NCBI GenBank assembly: GCA_951812925.1
Contig: OX638368.1
Span: forward strand, 155,978,492 to 156,042,491
Reading direction: 5' to 3'
DNA: 64,000 nucleotides
Origin: Calliopum simillimum
Lineage: Eukaryota > Arthropoda > Insecta > Diptera > Lauxaniidae
Shown here piece after piece: positions 1-12,045 of this stretch. The notes under the pieces are model-generated. The model was given only the letters and a program-made list of their open reading frames with translations, was not told the origin of the DNA and ran no database searches. A program made the position numbers and the translations under genes. Each line of letters opens with the position of its first letter. Within the stretch, counting starts at the first letter, position 1.

Positions 1-77
1 CGTTTGCCACTTTCTTCTAAAACAAAAAAAAAAAAAACGAAAGTTTAATCAGAAAAAAGTGTTCAGTTTCTATTTAC

Positions 78-371
78 CTGTGTCATGACACTATCCACCA
101 AATTGGCATCAACATCCTCTTGCTCATTGACAAATTCAATTTGTTTCCCATTTGAAGATGAGGAACATTCAATGCTGATCACTTCATGTTTAATATCATT
201 ATGTGTTAGAAGTGTTGACGTTACTTTTGCTGTTGAACTTTTAATACGAGCTGTGGCTGCTGATATTGATGATGTTGCTGTTGCTGCCGCTGCTGTAGCT
301 GCTGTGGTCACTGGACCGTTGGATGTTGTTGCTATCACAAAATTTCTTTGGGCTATTAGTCTAGTTGTCAT
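78..371 (-). CDS. First coding exon of an unrecognised leftward gene
   Basis: Reading leftward, an ATG at 371-369 opens 98 codons that end exactly at a donor-like junction (CACAG|GTAAATA; exon base 78, intron from 77). The exon would therefore end in phase 0. An in-frame TAA lies 13 codons upstream of the ATG, so this is the first possible start in the frame. The protein begins MTTRLIAQRNF, has a low-complexity Ala/Thr/Ser middle (about residues 18-52) and ends in a more complex acidic part (IKHEVISIEC, then EFVNEQEDVDANLVDSVMTQ). That composition resembles the disordered N-terminus of a fly nuclear or regulatory protein, but I do not recognise the family. The opposite-strand frame over the same bases is also open and should be treated as its shadow. 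The rest of the gene lies left of the window; upstream leader exons would lie to the right. Confidence 0.45.
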
Positions 372-2937
372 AATAGGTATAAGTTCAGCGTTAGGTTTCT
401 TTTAATTGATAAGTTAGTACTTATACACAATAAAAATCAATTTGACTAGATTTTAATTCACAGTATGGACAATATGGTTCCTTAATCAAACATGTTCTGA
501 AAATATAAAAAATATTTATTTATTTTTTTATTATTTATTTGTTTTGATTTAGTGCATTTTGTATGTCAGTGAAGCCAAAAAAAAAAAGATAGCGAAACAT
601 GCAAAACTGGAACTCACATGATAACAATTTCCTCAAAAATAATATTAATTAACCTAACCATTATAAATAGTTTATATTTGTTAAAAAAGCAAAATAAATA
701 ACGTGTGCTTGTGTCGATACAGGGATGTTGTTTGTCAAACGGCCTCGATGCCGCCAAAAACTAAGTACGTGCTTCTCTCTGGACCATGTACATATAATCA
801 GAATATAATATTTACAAAATCGTATCAGATTCTCCTTGCAATTTTCTATATCTTTTATGTTGGGGCATTATCTAGAAACACTCTTCAAAACTCTTCGGGT
901 TTTCGAAAAGATTTCACATTGATTACGAACAGACAATTACTATATTTTGAGCTTTCTAGCAAAATTGTTAAAACTTGTTTAAATCTTTAAATTTTACGCA
1001 AAGATTTCCAATATTTTTCAAATTTACAATCACTGGACCTCACCACAAATTTAAAAAAATTATATGCTCCAAGGCATCGATAGGTTTTTAACAGAAATGA
1101 AATGATTTTGTCAAAATAAAATATATAGAGGGTATCGATAAGAGAATTAGTATATTTTTAGGGGTCGATGCTCTGCGCGATATTGTAAACTCACTTTATT
1201 GTTTTTTGTGAAAACCAGTTGGGCTTAAGGAATAAGATTTAAATGGAATCTAGAATGGAGTGTTAATAGTCAGAATCAAATCATGAAATCATTAAACATT
1301 GAGATGACAAAAATTTTGTTTTTCTACATTTAAGAAGTGGTCATTCGCAAACTATGTACAACTGTTTTCAAGTCTTAAGAATGAAGCCTTATAGTCTATA
1401 AACATTTCTAGAAGCTTATAACAATGATATACAATTTCAAGCAATGTTTGTATGTACATAAAAATCTATAAAGAAGAATTTTCGTGGATTCTGCGATGTG
1501 ATATTTAATTAGGAAACATTTCAGTTTATGTACATTGTTGGGCATTTTTATTATTGCCGGTACTTTTTTTTGCTGATTTACGATTGAAGAAAAAATTACT
1601 AGGGTGTTGCTATGATATCAAACATACACAGGTATTCTTATACATACTTATGTTTTATTTATTTATATTCCTTGCGTTCTATTCACCTTATCAAGTTACT
1701 ATGGCAAGGCACTGTTACTAAGGACGCAAAATCTATGTATTCGCGAACACTTGTACAGTACATAAATTTCACTTTAAAATTTAATTGAAATATTTTTGGT
1801 ATTAAGGACAATCAAAAGGAAATATACTGATCAAAGTAATACAGGAAGATACGAATTTTCAGTATGTAGGTTTGTAATAAAAAAAGGAAGACAAATAAAT
1901 TCACGCATTTGCCCCGCATTAGGTGAATATTTTTTATTTATTATTTGGCAGAAATCTTTATATACTTTTAATACACATTTATTTAAATTTTTTTCAAAAT
2001 CAATATTATTTCCTTGAGATCAAAAAATTTCAAATGAAAATTTCCATAAATGGAATGGAGATTAATTAATACAGGAAAAATAAATTTCTTAGAAGAAATA
2101 TTATAACTGTTTGAACTCAAAATTAGAGAAATCAGTTGTTAAAATGCAAAAAACGCGATACATTCGGTCTAACATGACTGCTTCAAATACAGAGTCTTTC
2201 ATAGTGGGAAACCTTTAGAGTCCGTGGTAAGTGCTCACACACAGTGCTTGACACATTTTTCGTTATTTTTTTGTGTTCACAATAGTTCCATTTAAATTTT
2301 TTTTGGGTGGCGTAGATGCTTTCGCACCATGCTTTTTAAAGAATATTTCTATTAGTTATCTTTAATTTAAGTTATTATTTTATTTTTAAGATATCTTAAT
2401 AGAAATTTTGCCAAATTTATATGGTTTTTTTCTTTAAATTTTGTGTAATCAACAGAATCAATTTCGAAAAGGTCACATCTCCTGAACTTAATATATCAAA
2501 ATTAACATGTTTAATAACTTTACCATCAAAATATTTCTGTAGTTTTCGATTGATAATTGGCTCTAGAACGTAACTCAAAAAGAAATTTTATAAATATTTG
2601 ATTAGAAAATAATCAGTTTTTTTCGTTTCCTGAAAACTTTTGAAATTTGAAGATATGACCTTTTCGAAACTGGTCATTCAATCTAGATCAGAATATTTCA
2701 AAAGCCAGACAAGTCAGAGCAGTTTTGTAGCCTTATTGGGATTCAGTGTCATTAATTATGCATGTAAGGAGTGACTACATTTGCTTTTGTACGGTATTGT
2801 TTTTTTTTTTTTTTTTTTTAAATACGAAAAATTCACTTTTTTTAATAAAATATTCCAAAAATTCATAAAAAATTCAATATCACGTGAACGAAATCAGCTA
2901 GGGTTTTCCAGATTGCATTTTTTAGATCTACAAACAT
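372..2937. other. Gene-poor AT-rich stretch
   Basis: No open frame here looks coding. A loose inverted pair occurs around 2459-2483 and 2650-2674 (TTCGAAAAGGTCA-type arms). Otherwise I see only AT-rich DNA and homopolymer runs. Confidence 0.5.
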
Positions 2938-3190
2938 GCAGAGAACTGGATAAAAGGGGTTAGTATGCTCGAAAAAAATGTTGAAGCAAAAAAATTAGTG
3001 GAGGCCGGTGAATATTTTTTTACACTCCCGGCAACGAGGAATTTTTTGACATTTTTATAAAATTTTTGTAGGGGCACCCCTTAAGGGGTGGAAAAAATGG
3101 GTTAGTATATTTAAGAGAAATGTTGAAGAGGAATAATTATTGGGGGTCGGTGAGCATTTTTACCCTCTTCCGGCAACGAAGAATATTTAA
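2938..3190. repeat. Two imperfect tandem units, about 140 bp each
   Basis: The block 'ggttagtatg...atgttgaag...ggtgaatattt...ccggcaacgaggaat' near 2950-3045 is repeated with many differences near 3095-3185, ending 'ccggcaacgaagaat'. The units are diverged and non-coding. Confidence 0.5.
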
Positions 3191-3261
3191 GTGTTCGTTC
3201 ACTCACTTTTTTTGTTAATTTAAACATAAAAAAAATAGATTCCAATTCTAAAAATAGTCTT

Positions 3262-3488
3262 ATAGCCTTATCATGTATGACGAACGAATAAAGTGACTGA
3301 TTTTCACTCATTAATATCAACTTATTAAAACTTTTTATTAAGGACTTACTATTACCTAAGCGTTAATTTTAGTTCAAAGAATAAGGTTTGTGAGCATAAA
3401 CTTCAAATCATCTTTTAACTTGGATGATATAAGCAGTTGAAAATCAGTAAAACGATTCGTTCGTCATACATGATAAGGCTATTAAAGT
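3262..3488. repeat. Inverted repeat, arms about 50 bp
   Basis: Arms at about 3262-3312 and 3435-3488 share the block 'cttatcatgtatgacgaacg' and its reverse complement, separated by roughly 125 bp. This is probably a decayed MITE or foldback; no clear target duplication was seen. Confidence 0.5.
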
Positions 3489-3867
3489 TTGTCAAATTCG
3501 AAGAATATAATCATTGATAAAAATAGCAATTTAGTTTTAAAAGTTGAAAATCTAAGTAATAAAAAATTTATTGAAAAAAAATTTTTGTTTTTTTTTATAA
3601 ATTTTTTTATTTATATAGAACTGAAAGTGAAGAGAAAGAAGAGATTCAGTGTATTTTCAGCTCAGTCAGTTTTGGTTTTTCGGCAGTGAGTGTTTTTTTT
3701 TTTAAAAAAAAAGTTTAAAAATTTTGTAAAGAATGCAAGCATGCAACATTGCTATTTTCATTGTGATATAATTGCAACATTTCAACATTCTCCGTCGTTT
3801 TTTGCAACATTCTCCGTTTAGTAACCCTCCACCTGTTTTTTTTTTTTTTTTTGTTGTTAGTTTAACA

Positions 3868-4108
3868 TAAATTTTTAGGGTTGCCAACTGGTTATTCTTA
3901 CTTTTTTTTGACAAAATTGAAATTTTTGGTTGCAGAATAGCTCACATAACCTTCGGTTGTTGATACTCGGTTCTTTTGTTAGTTTTGATTAAATCAAAAA
4001 AAAAAAAAAAAAATAAAAAATTAAAATTTAGTCTTAAAACAAAAAAAAGTAAGAATTATAGGTGTATACGATTTTCGAAAATAACCAGGTGACAACCCTA
4101 AAAATTTA
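3868..4108. mobile_element. Small foldback/MITE-like element
   Basis: The ends are inverted copies of 'taaatttttagggttgccaa', with imperfect pairing extending over about 40 bp. The interior is a run of T and A. No coding capacity is present. Confidence 0.5.
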
Positions 4109-5766
4109 CATTTTCGGAGATTTACCCATACCTTTATTCATGGCAAAACATTTTATATATTGTACAACTCATCCTGAGCACTTTTGAGACCATAATAAAA
4201 TAAAAACTGCATAAAGCCGAGATTATGCATAAATCGATGTTGCATCACCTCTAAATGACCTTTAAACAAATTTAAAAAAATCCCAGCCGACTTTTGTGAC
4301 AACCTCTTTCAGATTTTTGGGCGTAATCGTGGAAATCCGAAAAAACCTTTTTTTTTGAATCAGTTTACTGTAAGGTTATTCGAAATTTACTAAAACAGTA
4401 AGGTAAAATTTATTTTCTTGGAGAGTTGCCACTATATTAACTTGAAATTCTAATAAAATTTACTGCAAAAAAAGTATTAAGAACTTATTCTTTTCTTCGT
4501 GCACAAACACTGATTTTGACTGATAGCTGCGCAGCCCCCGTTTGTTTTTTATAAAAACCGAACAAAGCGTTATTTGCGAATGCCATCAAAAAAAAACTTT
4601 ACGTATAATATTTCAAGTGTGAAAAATGACTTTATACCTGAGAAGTGGGTAAAATTATATAGTGCGCGAGCGAAACCATGGCTGAGGAAACAATTCAGAT
4701 TGTTAAATTGACCACTAGACTTTTTGTTTGGGGCTACGTAAGGACCATAGTCTACATGGTTAGTCGATTACGATTGAAAATTTAAAACCCCACTTTACTG
4801 GCGTCATTTGCCAAATACCATACGAAATCCTTGAACTACAGCCAACTTTTGAAAGAAAAGATTAAATAAAAAAAAATTAATTTTTGAATATCCAATAGCG
4901 GTGTTATAATTTATATGCTGCCACGACTTTTCCGTTTAGTATCTTAACGACTGAAGACTGTGGCTTAGGTCTTAACTTTGAGTTTATTTTATTTATTTTG
5001 ATTTGAGATTGCTACAATTTACTTTATTTCATTATGTCAATATGTACATATTATTGAAAATAAAATATATATAATACTACCAGATAGCTCTCGGTTATAT
5101 TATTACGGCGTTATATCGATTTCTTTGATACAATAATTTTTTATCGCCTTGCAAATATGTATAATTCTTCTAATACTTTACACACACATCATGTAACATA
5201 TTTTTCATTTGGAAAAAAAGAAGAAAAGAAACGTTTTCATTGTATATTTCACTAAAACTTATTTTAAAATAATGTCGATCATTATTTTGTTCACTATCAT
5301 TAGATTTACACCATATGTAAAATAAAAATCTTCGAAATTCGAGTATAAAATTTGGTTGCCACTGCAACGGCAAGCGATAGATGCACTGCACCCGGATGTT
5401 GAGTTAAAAAAGTATTCAAGTCCTTTACAATAAAAACCCTCTGACAACCGGGAATATCGTGTTAACACAATTGGGAACGAACTTCAGTTTGTTATTTATT
5501 TACTAAGGGGTTTTATTCACATAAATTTGGTGAGTGAGTTGTTTATAAATAATAAACTGACTCTAATAGTGGGGTGTGAGACCGTTATAATAACAACAAA
5601 TACAACAACACGTTACTATATGTGAAGAAAAAACAAACAACAAAATTTTAAGGGATATGCATGCAAAAAGCCACAAATATTACTTCAAGTAAAACAGAAG
5701 TGACGGTATAGGCGCATTCAGGCTCCAATTTGTTTAACTCACTTGGCGAAAGCTATTTTGACTTAA
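4109..5766. other. No gene recognised
   Basis: AT-rich DNA without a supported gene. The piece near 4140-4210 ('actcatcctgagcacttttg') resembles sequence near 37495-37540, so part of it is dispersed repeat. Confidence 0.45.
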
Positions 5767-6865
5767 CCCAATGTGCACAAAAACGGATGAGGATCCGTTT
5801 CGAATCCATTACGAGTTCATAAAAGTATAAAAAACGTAATCCGCGGTAACGGATCCATTTCGAACCCGTAACGTACATCAAAAACGAATTCAAAACGATT
5901 TGTTTAGATAAAAAAAAAAAACATTTTGAAGCGCTTATTAGTGAATAAAAAAAAATTAAATTCCGCAGTGCGGGCCCGTTTCGAATCCGAAACTTATGTA
6001 AAAACGAATTCAAAACGGATTTGCTTTTAAATATGTTAATGCTGTATATTTACAGAAAAAAACCATTTTGATGCGCCTATTAGCAATTAAAAAATAATAA
6101 AAAGAAAAAAAAGAAAGAAAAATAAAGGGTAAAAATTCACCTCTGGTAGGATTCGAACCTGGGCAAATCCGTTTCGATTCCGTAAATACTTCAAATACGA
6201 ACACAAAACGGATTTGCTTTATTTAATTTTTATGATAAAAAAAATATTTTTGATTTGTTTTTTTTTTTTTCTTTTTATTTTATTGCGTATGATTTTTTGT
6301 AAACTCTGTTTGAAAAAATGTTTTTGATTCCAAATTTGAGTATATAACATTTTTTATCAAAAGAAGGGAAGAAAAACAACACAGAATACTTATAAAAAAA
6401 CAACAGAAATTTGTTTAATATACAAACTTTAAATCTCAACATCAAATAAGTCTACATCAGTTCAGTAAACATCATATCGGTCAATAGCCTAGTTGTCTAA
6501 CGTCTCGTGTATGAAAGAGTAATACCCCGGGAGCCTGAGTTCGACTTCCGGCCGGGCTAGTAATTTTTTTTTTTTTTGTTATTTTGTTTTTTTTTTTAAT
6601 TAAAAATAAGCGCTTCGCCCTGTTTTCTTTTTTTTTATAAGCAGCATTAACATTATTAAAAGCGAATCAGTTTTGAATTCGTTTTTGATGTACGTTACAG
6701 GTTCGAAACGGATCCATAGAAGTAGAAAAAACGATTCGTTTTTTTCTTAGGAATCCTTCCCGCAAACGGATCAGTAACGGATACGTAACGGATTCCGTAA
6801 CGGATAAAAAGTACGAAAATATGAACCCGTTGCTAATCCGAAACGAGTCCGTTCGGCACACTGGG
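5767..6865. mobile_element. Element A: long-TIR non-autonomous transposon
   Basis: 1099 bp, running from CCCAATGTGCAC to GGCACACTGGG. The outermost bases are inverted (CCCA/GTGTGC), and a longer inner inverted block (CGAACCYGTAACGTACATC, then AAAACGAATTCAAAAC, then GAAGCGCTTATT) gives arms of roughly 200 bp. CGTAACGGAT-type motifs recur near the ends, as transposase binding sites often do. The middle carries two Pol III-like modules: a reverse-strand B box at 6149-6159 and a forward tRNA-like block at 6481-6560. No transposase is encoded; the open frames across the arms are by-products of the repeats. The flanks are AA on the left and AA between this copy and copy B. I cannot assign the superfamily. 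Confidence 0.85.
6481..6560 (+). other. tRNA-like module of element A
   Basis: The A-box-like TAGCCTAGTTG at 6485-6495 and the B-box-like GAGTTCGACTT at 6537-6547 sit about 50 bp apart, as in tRNA genes and tRNA-derived SINEs. I could not fold the whole block into a proper cloverleaf with a paired acceptor stem, so I do not call it a tRNA gene. Confidence 0.55.
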
Positions 6866-6867
6866 AA

Positions 6868-7983
6868 CCCAATGTGCACAAAAACGGATGAGGATCCGTT
6901 TCGAATCCATTACGAGTTCATAAAGGTATAAAAAACGTAATCCGCGGTAACGGATCCATTTCGAACCCGTAACGTACATCAAAAACAAATTCAAAACGCT
7001 TTGTTTAGATAAAAAAAAAAAAAACATTTTGAAGCGCTTATTAGCGAAAAAAAAAAATTAAATTCCGCAGTGCGGGCCCGTTTCGAATCCGAAACTTATG
7101 TAAAAACGAATTCAAAACGGATTTGCTTTTAAATATGTTAATGCTGTATATTTACAGAAAAAAACCGTTTTGATGCGCCTATTAGCAATTAAAAAATAAT
7201 AAAAAGAAAAAAAAGGAAGAAAAATAAAGGGTAAAAATCCACCTCTGGTAGGATTCGAACCTGGGCAAATCCGTTTCGATTCCGTAAATACTTCAAATAC
7301 GAACTCAAAACGGATTTGCTTTATTTAATTTTTATGATTAAAAAAATATTTTTGACTTGTTTTTTTTTTTTTTTTCTTGTTATTTTATTGCGTATGATTT
7401 TTTGTAAACTTTTCAAACTCTGTTTGAAAAAATGTTTTTGATTCCAAATTTGAGTATATAACATTTTTTATCAAAAGAAGGGAAGAAAAACAACACAGAA
7501 TACTTATAGAAAAACAACAGAAATTTGTTTAATACACAATCTTTAAATCTCAACATCAATTAAGTCTACATCAGTTAAGTAAATATCATATTGGTCAATA
7601 GCCTAGTTGTCTAACGTCTCGTATATGAAAGAGTAATACCCCGGGAGCCTGAGTTCGACTCCCGGCCGGGCTAGTAGTTTTTTTTTTTTTTTTTTTTTGT
7701 TATTTTGTTTTTTTTAATTAAAAATAAGCGCTTCACCCTGTTTTCTTTTTTTTTTATAAGCAGCATTAACATTATTAAAAGCGAATCCGTTTTGAATTCG
7801 TGTTTGATGTACGTTACAGGTTCGAAACGGATCCATAAAAGTAGAAAAAACGATTCGTTTTTTTTTAGGAATCCTTCCCGCAAACGGATCAGTAACGGAT
7901 ACGTTACGGATTCCGTAACGGATAAAAAGAACGAAAATATGAACCCGTTACGGATCCGAAACGAGTCCGTTTGGCACACTGGG
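6868..7983. mobile_element. Element B: second head-to-tail copy
   Basis: 1116 bp, same architecture and orientation as copy A and separated from it by only AA; AA follows its right end. The reverse-strand B box is at 7251-7261 and the forward tRNA-like block at 7596-7673. It differs from A by scattered substitutions and homopolymer lengths, so it is not an assembly echo of identical sequence. Confidence 0.85.
7596..7673 (+). other. tRNA-like module of element B
   Basis: Same A-box and B-box layout as in copy A; here the B box is GAGTTCGACTCC (7651-7662). The T-arm side has the inverted GGGAG/CTCCC. Confidence 0.55.
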
Positions 7984-8017
7984 AAGTGCGCATTTGAATT
8001 ACTTATGTTGAATTTTA

Positions 8018-8185
8018 TACGCTACACCCAGAATATATTCACTTTGTCTTTCTGTTTGTAAAGCAGAGGAGGCGTGGCAGGTATGAAAAATTAATATATT
8101 CTTAATTGCGTTATCTCATGAGCCAATATAGTCAGTCCATCTGTGGGGATTGAAAATCGGTCAACGGATATGCCTACCGCCCCCA
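8018..8185 (+). mobile_element. DINE-1-like Helentron fragment (5' part)
   Basis: Starts near 'ctacacccagaatatattcac' and runs through the 'ggaggcgtggcaggtatg' and 'tcggtcaacgg' blocks shared with fuller copies at 15711 and 51059. The 3' half is missing here. Confidence 0.65.
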
Positions 8186-9040
8186 CAAAAAAAAAAAATA
8201 TTCAAAAAGCAATATTAAGAGCATTATTCGCGATAATGAAACCAAAATATTCACAGTAAAAATTTTAGTTTCATTTAAAACCAAAAAAAATGTCAAAAAA
8301 AGTTTTAGTTTTAAACTATTTTGGAGTAAGTAAAGAGAGAGTGAAAAACTAAAAATGGTTTTAGCTATAATTGAAAAAAAAAAAAACAAACCGTCCATAC
8401 TGAGATTCGAACCAAGGGTACAATATCTTATACTTTTTTTTTTGCTCTTTTGATAAATAAAATTTCTCGAATTTTGAAAGTAAAGTCCCTCGAAGCTAAA
8501 TTCAAACTTTCAAATCAAAAGTATTAAAATTGGAGCAGAGAATATTTTAATACTTTTCTTGGATTTATTTTAAAACCAAAAATGATTAGTTTTTTGAATT
8601 TAAAGCGTGAAAAAAATTATTTTAGGACTGTTCTTAAGCCACTTTGGTATTAAAAAATTTAAAAAACTAAATGGTTTAAAAGTAATTGTGACCGTGTATT
8701 GGAAAAGGGACATTATCTTCACAAAATCCATAACCGGTTTTTTTAAATTTTTTAAAATGCATAATATTTATTTTGAATAAAATGACACCTCGATGACTGG
8801 AAAATTCATAAAAATTGACTGAGTTATGGCATTTTAAAATCGTAAATTGAAATACTCAAGTTTGTAGATATCGAACTTCAAAGTTTCTAAATTACCAATT
8901 TTTACAGGGTAGAGGTTCGGTAAGACCGCTTTTATTGGTATTTGTAATTTGATAATCGACCTCAAATCAGTTGAAAAATGTTTAGTACATGTCTAAGCAC
9001 TGAATTCCACCTTAAACTGAAAACCGGTAAATTGACCCTA

Positions 9041-9217
9041 CCCAATGTGCACAAAAACGGACGAGGATCCGTTTCGAATCCGTTACGAGTTCAAAGAGGT
9101 ATAAAAAACGTAATCCGCGGTAACGGATCCATTTCGAACCTGTAACGTATATCAAAAACGAATTCAAAACGCTTTGTTTAGATACAAAAAAAAAAAAACA
9201 TTTTGAAGCGCTTATTA
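9041..9217. mobile_element. Element C1: left 177 bp of the A-D family
   Basis: Matches the first 177 bp of A/B and stops at 'cgcttatta', where the next copy begins with CCCAATG. It is either the leftover of a tandem dimer or a copy into which C2 inserted before further deletion. Confidence 0.8.
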
Positions 9218-10316
9218 CCCAATGTGCACAAAAACGGATGAGGATCCGTTTCGAATCCATTACGAGTTCATAAAGGTATAAAAAACGTAATCCGCGGTAA
9301 CGGATCCATTTCGAACCCGTAACGTACATCAAAAACGAATGCAAAACGCTTTGTTTAGATAAAAAAAAAACATTTTGAAGCACTTATTAGCGAATAAAAA
9401 AAAATTAAATTCCGCAATGCGGGCCCGTTTCGAATCCGAAACTTATGTAAAAACGAATTCAAAACGGATTTGCTTTTAAACATGTTAATGCTGTATATTT
9501 ACAGAAAAAAACCGTTTTGATGCGCCTATTAGCAATTAAAAAATAATAAAAAGAAAAAAAAGAAAGAAAAATAAAGGGTAAAAATCCACCTCTGGTAGGA
9601 TTCGAACCTGGGCAAATCCGTTTCGATTCCGTAAATACTTCAAATACGAACTCAAAACGGATTTGCTTTATTTAATTTTTATGATAAAAACAATATTTTT
9701 GATTTGTTTTTTTTTTTCTTTTTATTTTATTGCGTATGATTTTTTGTAAACTTTTCAAACTCTGTTTGAAAAAATGTTTTTGATTCCAAATTTGAGTATA
9801 TAACATTTTTTATCAAAAGATGGGAAGAAAAACAACACAGAATACTTATAAAAAAACAACAGAAATTTGTTTAATATACAAACTTTAAATCTCAACATCA
9901 AATAAGTCTACATCAGTTAAGTAAACATCATATCGGTCAATAGCCTAGTTGTCTAACGTGTCGTTTATGAAAGAGTAATACCCCGGGAGCCTGAGTTCGA
10001 CTCCCGGCCGGGCAAGTATTTTTTTTTTTTTTGTTTTTTTGTTTTTTTTAATTAAAAATAAGCACTTCACCCTTTCTTCTTTTTTTTTATAAGCAGCATT
10101 AACATTATTAAAAGCGAATCCGTTTTGAATTCGTTTTTGATGTACGTTACAGGTTCGAAACGGATCCATAAAAGAAGAAAAAACGATTCGTTTTTTTTTA
10201 GGAATCCTTCCCGCAAACGGATCAGTAACGGATACGTAACGGATTCCGTAACGGATAAAAAGAACGAAAATATGAACCCGTTACGGATCCGAAACGAGTC
10301 CGTTTGGCACACTGGG
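9218..10316. mobile_element. Element C2: complete copy of the A-D family
   Basis: 1099 bp with both ends intact, preceded by TA and followed by TA. The reverse-strand B box is at 9598-9608 and the forward tRNA-like block at 9937-10014. No coding capacity. Confidence 0.85.
9937..10014 (+). other. tRNA-like module of element C2
   Basis: A-box-like TAGCCTAGTTG followed by B-box-like GAGTTCGACTCC, as in A and B, with one change in the anticodon-side part. Confidence 0.55.
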
Positions 10317-10937
10317 TATCTCTTATTTTTAGCTGTACTGCAAAATTTTGTGAGTGATGATTAGGTCCCTTTTCCAATTTCGCAATTATTTTTTTTGTTA
10401 AAATTAAAACCTACTGGCATAAATTTCAAACTTTTTTGGAATAAATTTTGAATTTAATACCAAACAGTTTAAAATCAATACCACATGGTATCAAAACTTA
10501 ACTATAATTTTTTACTGTGTACATAAATACTAGGGCTAATACTTATGTACAAGCTCTGAGTAAAATCTAGGTAAATTCGGACATGAGGACGTGGAACCTC
10601 CCATATAAGCAAAAGTTTTAAAATGCTATACTGAATGCGTGTTTTGAAAAAATCCAACTAAATTTCACTCAGACACTATAAATAGAAAATCCAAGCTCTG
10701 GTCAGAAACTTTATTGATTCGGACAAGAGGGAGTGGCACCTCCCATACACTCAAAAATTTCAAAATGCTGTAGTGCTAGCGTTGTTTGAGGAAATGCAAC
10801 CAAATTGCGCACATATATGTGGAATTGTTAGTGGAAGTTCTGAGCAAGGAGGCGTGGCACATCCCATACAAGTTAAATTTTTAAAATGCTGCAATGTATA
10901 ATATTTAATTTTTGGCCAGGCAAAAGGTAACACACTT

Positions 10938-12045
10938 CCCAATGTGCACAAAAACGGATGAGGATCCGTTTCGAATCCATTACGAGTTCATAAAGGTATA
11001 AAAAACGTTATCCGCGGTAACGGATCAATTTCGAACCCGTAACGTACATCAAAAACGAATTCAAAACGCTTTGTTTAGATAAAAAAAAAAAAAACATTTT
11101 GAAGCGCTTATTAGCGAATAAAAAAAAATTAAATTCCGCAGTGCGGGCCCGTTTCGAATCCGAAACTTATGTAAAAACGAATTCAAAACGGATTTGCTTT
11201 TAAATATGTTAATGCTGTATATTTACAGAAAAAAACCGTTTTGACGCGCCTATTAGCAATTAAAAAATAATAAAAAGAAAAAAAAAGGAAGAAAAATAAA
11301 GGGTAAAAATCCACCTCTGGTAGGATTCGAACCTGGACAAATCCGTTTCGATTCCGTAAATACTTCAAATACGAACTGAAAACGGATTTGCTTTAATTAA
11401 TTTTTATGATAAAAAAAATATTTTTGATTTGTTTTTTTTTATTTTTATTTTATTGCGTATGATTTTTTGTAAACTTTTCAAACTCTGTTTGAAAAAATGT
11501 TTTTGATTCCAAATTTGAGTATATAACATTTTTTATCAAAAGAAGGGAAGAAAAACAACACAGAATACTTATAAAAAAACAACAGAAATTTGTTTAATAT
11601 ACAAACTTTAAATCTCAACATCAAATAAGTCTACATCAGTTAAGTAAACATCATATCGGTCAATAGCCTAGTTGTCTAATGTCTCGTGTATGAAAGAGTA
11701 ATACACCGGGAGCCTGAGTTCGACTCCCGGCCGGGCTAGTGATTTTTATTTTTTTTTTTGTTATTTGGTTTTTTTTAATTAAAAATAAGCGCTTCACCCT
11801 GTTTTCTTTTTTTTTTATAAGCAGCATTAACATTATTAAAAGCGAATCCGTTTTGAATTCGTTTTTGATGTACGTTACAGGTTCGAAACGGATCCATAAA
11901 AGAAGAAAAAACGATTCGTTTTTTTTTTAGGAATCCTTCCCGCAAACGGATCAGTAACGGATACGTAACGGATTCCGTAACGGATAAAAAGAACGAAAAT
12001 ATGAATCCGTTACGGATCCGAAACGAGTACGTTTGGCACACTGGG
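10938..12045. mobile_element. Element D: A-D family copy with proven 2-bp target duplication
   Basis: 1108 bp with the same ends, arms and modules (reverse B box 11323-11333; forward block 11661-11739). It sits inside the conserved 3' tail of a DINE-1-like copy. Comparison with the uninterrupted tails at 16430 and 51855 shows that only TT was duplicated. Confidence 0.88.
11661..11739 (+). other. tRNA-like module of element D
   Basis: Same two-box layout as the other three copies; the B box GAGTTCGACTCC is intact. Confidence 0.55.

Larger units (their letters stand above)
8252..10519. mobile_element. Possible degenerate CACAG-ended element hosting element C
   Basis: CACAGTAAAAATT at 8252 and its inverted counterpart AATTTTTTACTGTG ending at 10519 could be the ends of an old TA-type MITE. 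The inner block 'attggaaaagggac' also recurs inverted (about 8699 and 10368). A reverse-strand B box GGTTCGAATCTC lies near 8404-8415. The left flank is not a clean TA, so this is tentative. Confidence 0.35.

Noticed and set aside
85..405. Forward 106-codon frame over the left-end exon
   Set aside because: It overlaps the reverse frame, which has a donor exactly at its phase-0 end; the forward frame has no splice support.
5767..5770. PiggyBac assignment of element A because TTAA precedes its CCC end
   Set aside because: The right end is not followed by TTAA, and copy D shows a TT duplication only.
5753..7979. Reverse frames containing MYVTGSKWIRYRGLRFLY and similar in elements A-D
   Set aside because: They lie on the inverted arms, are interrupted in every copy and match each other only because the DNA is repeated.
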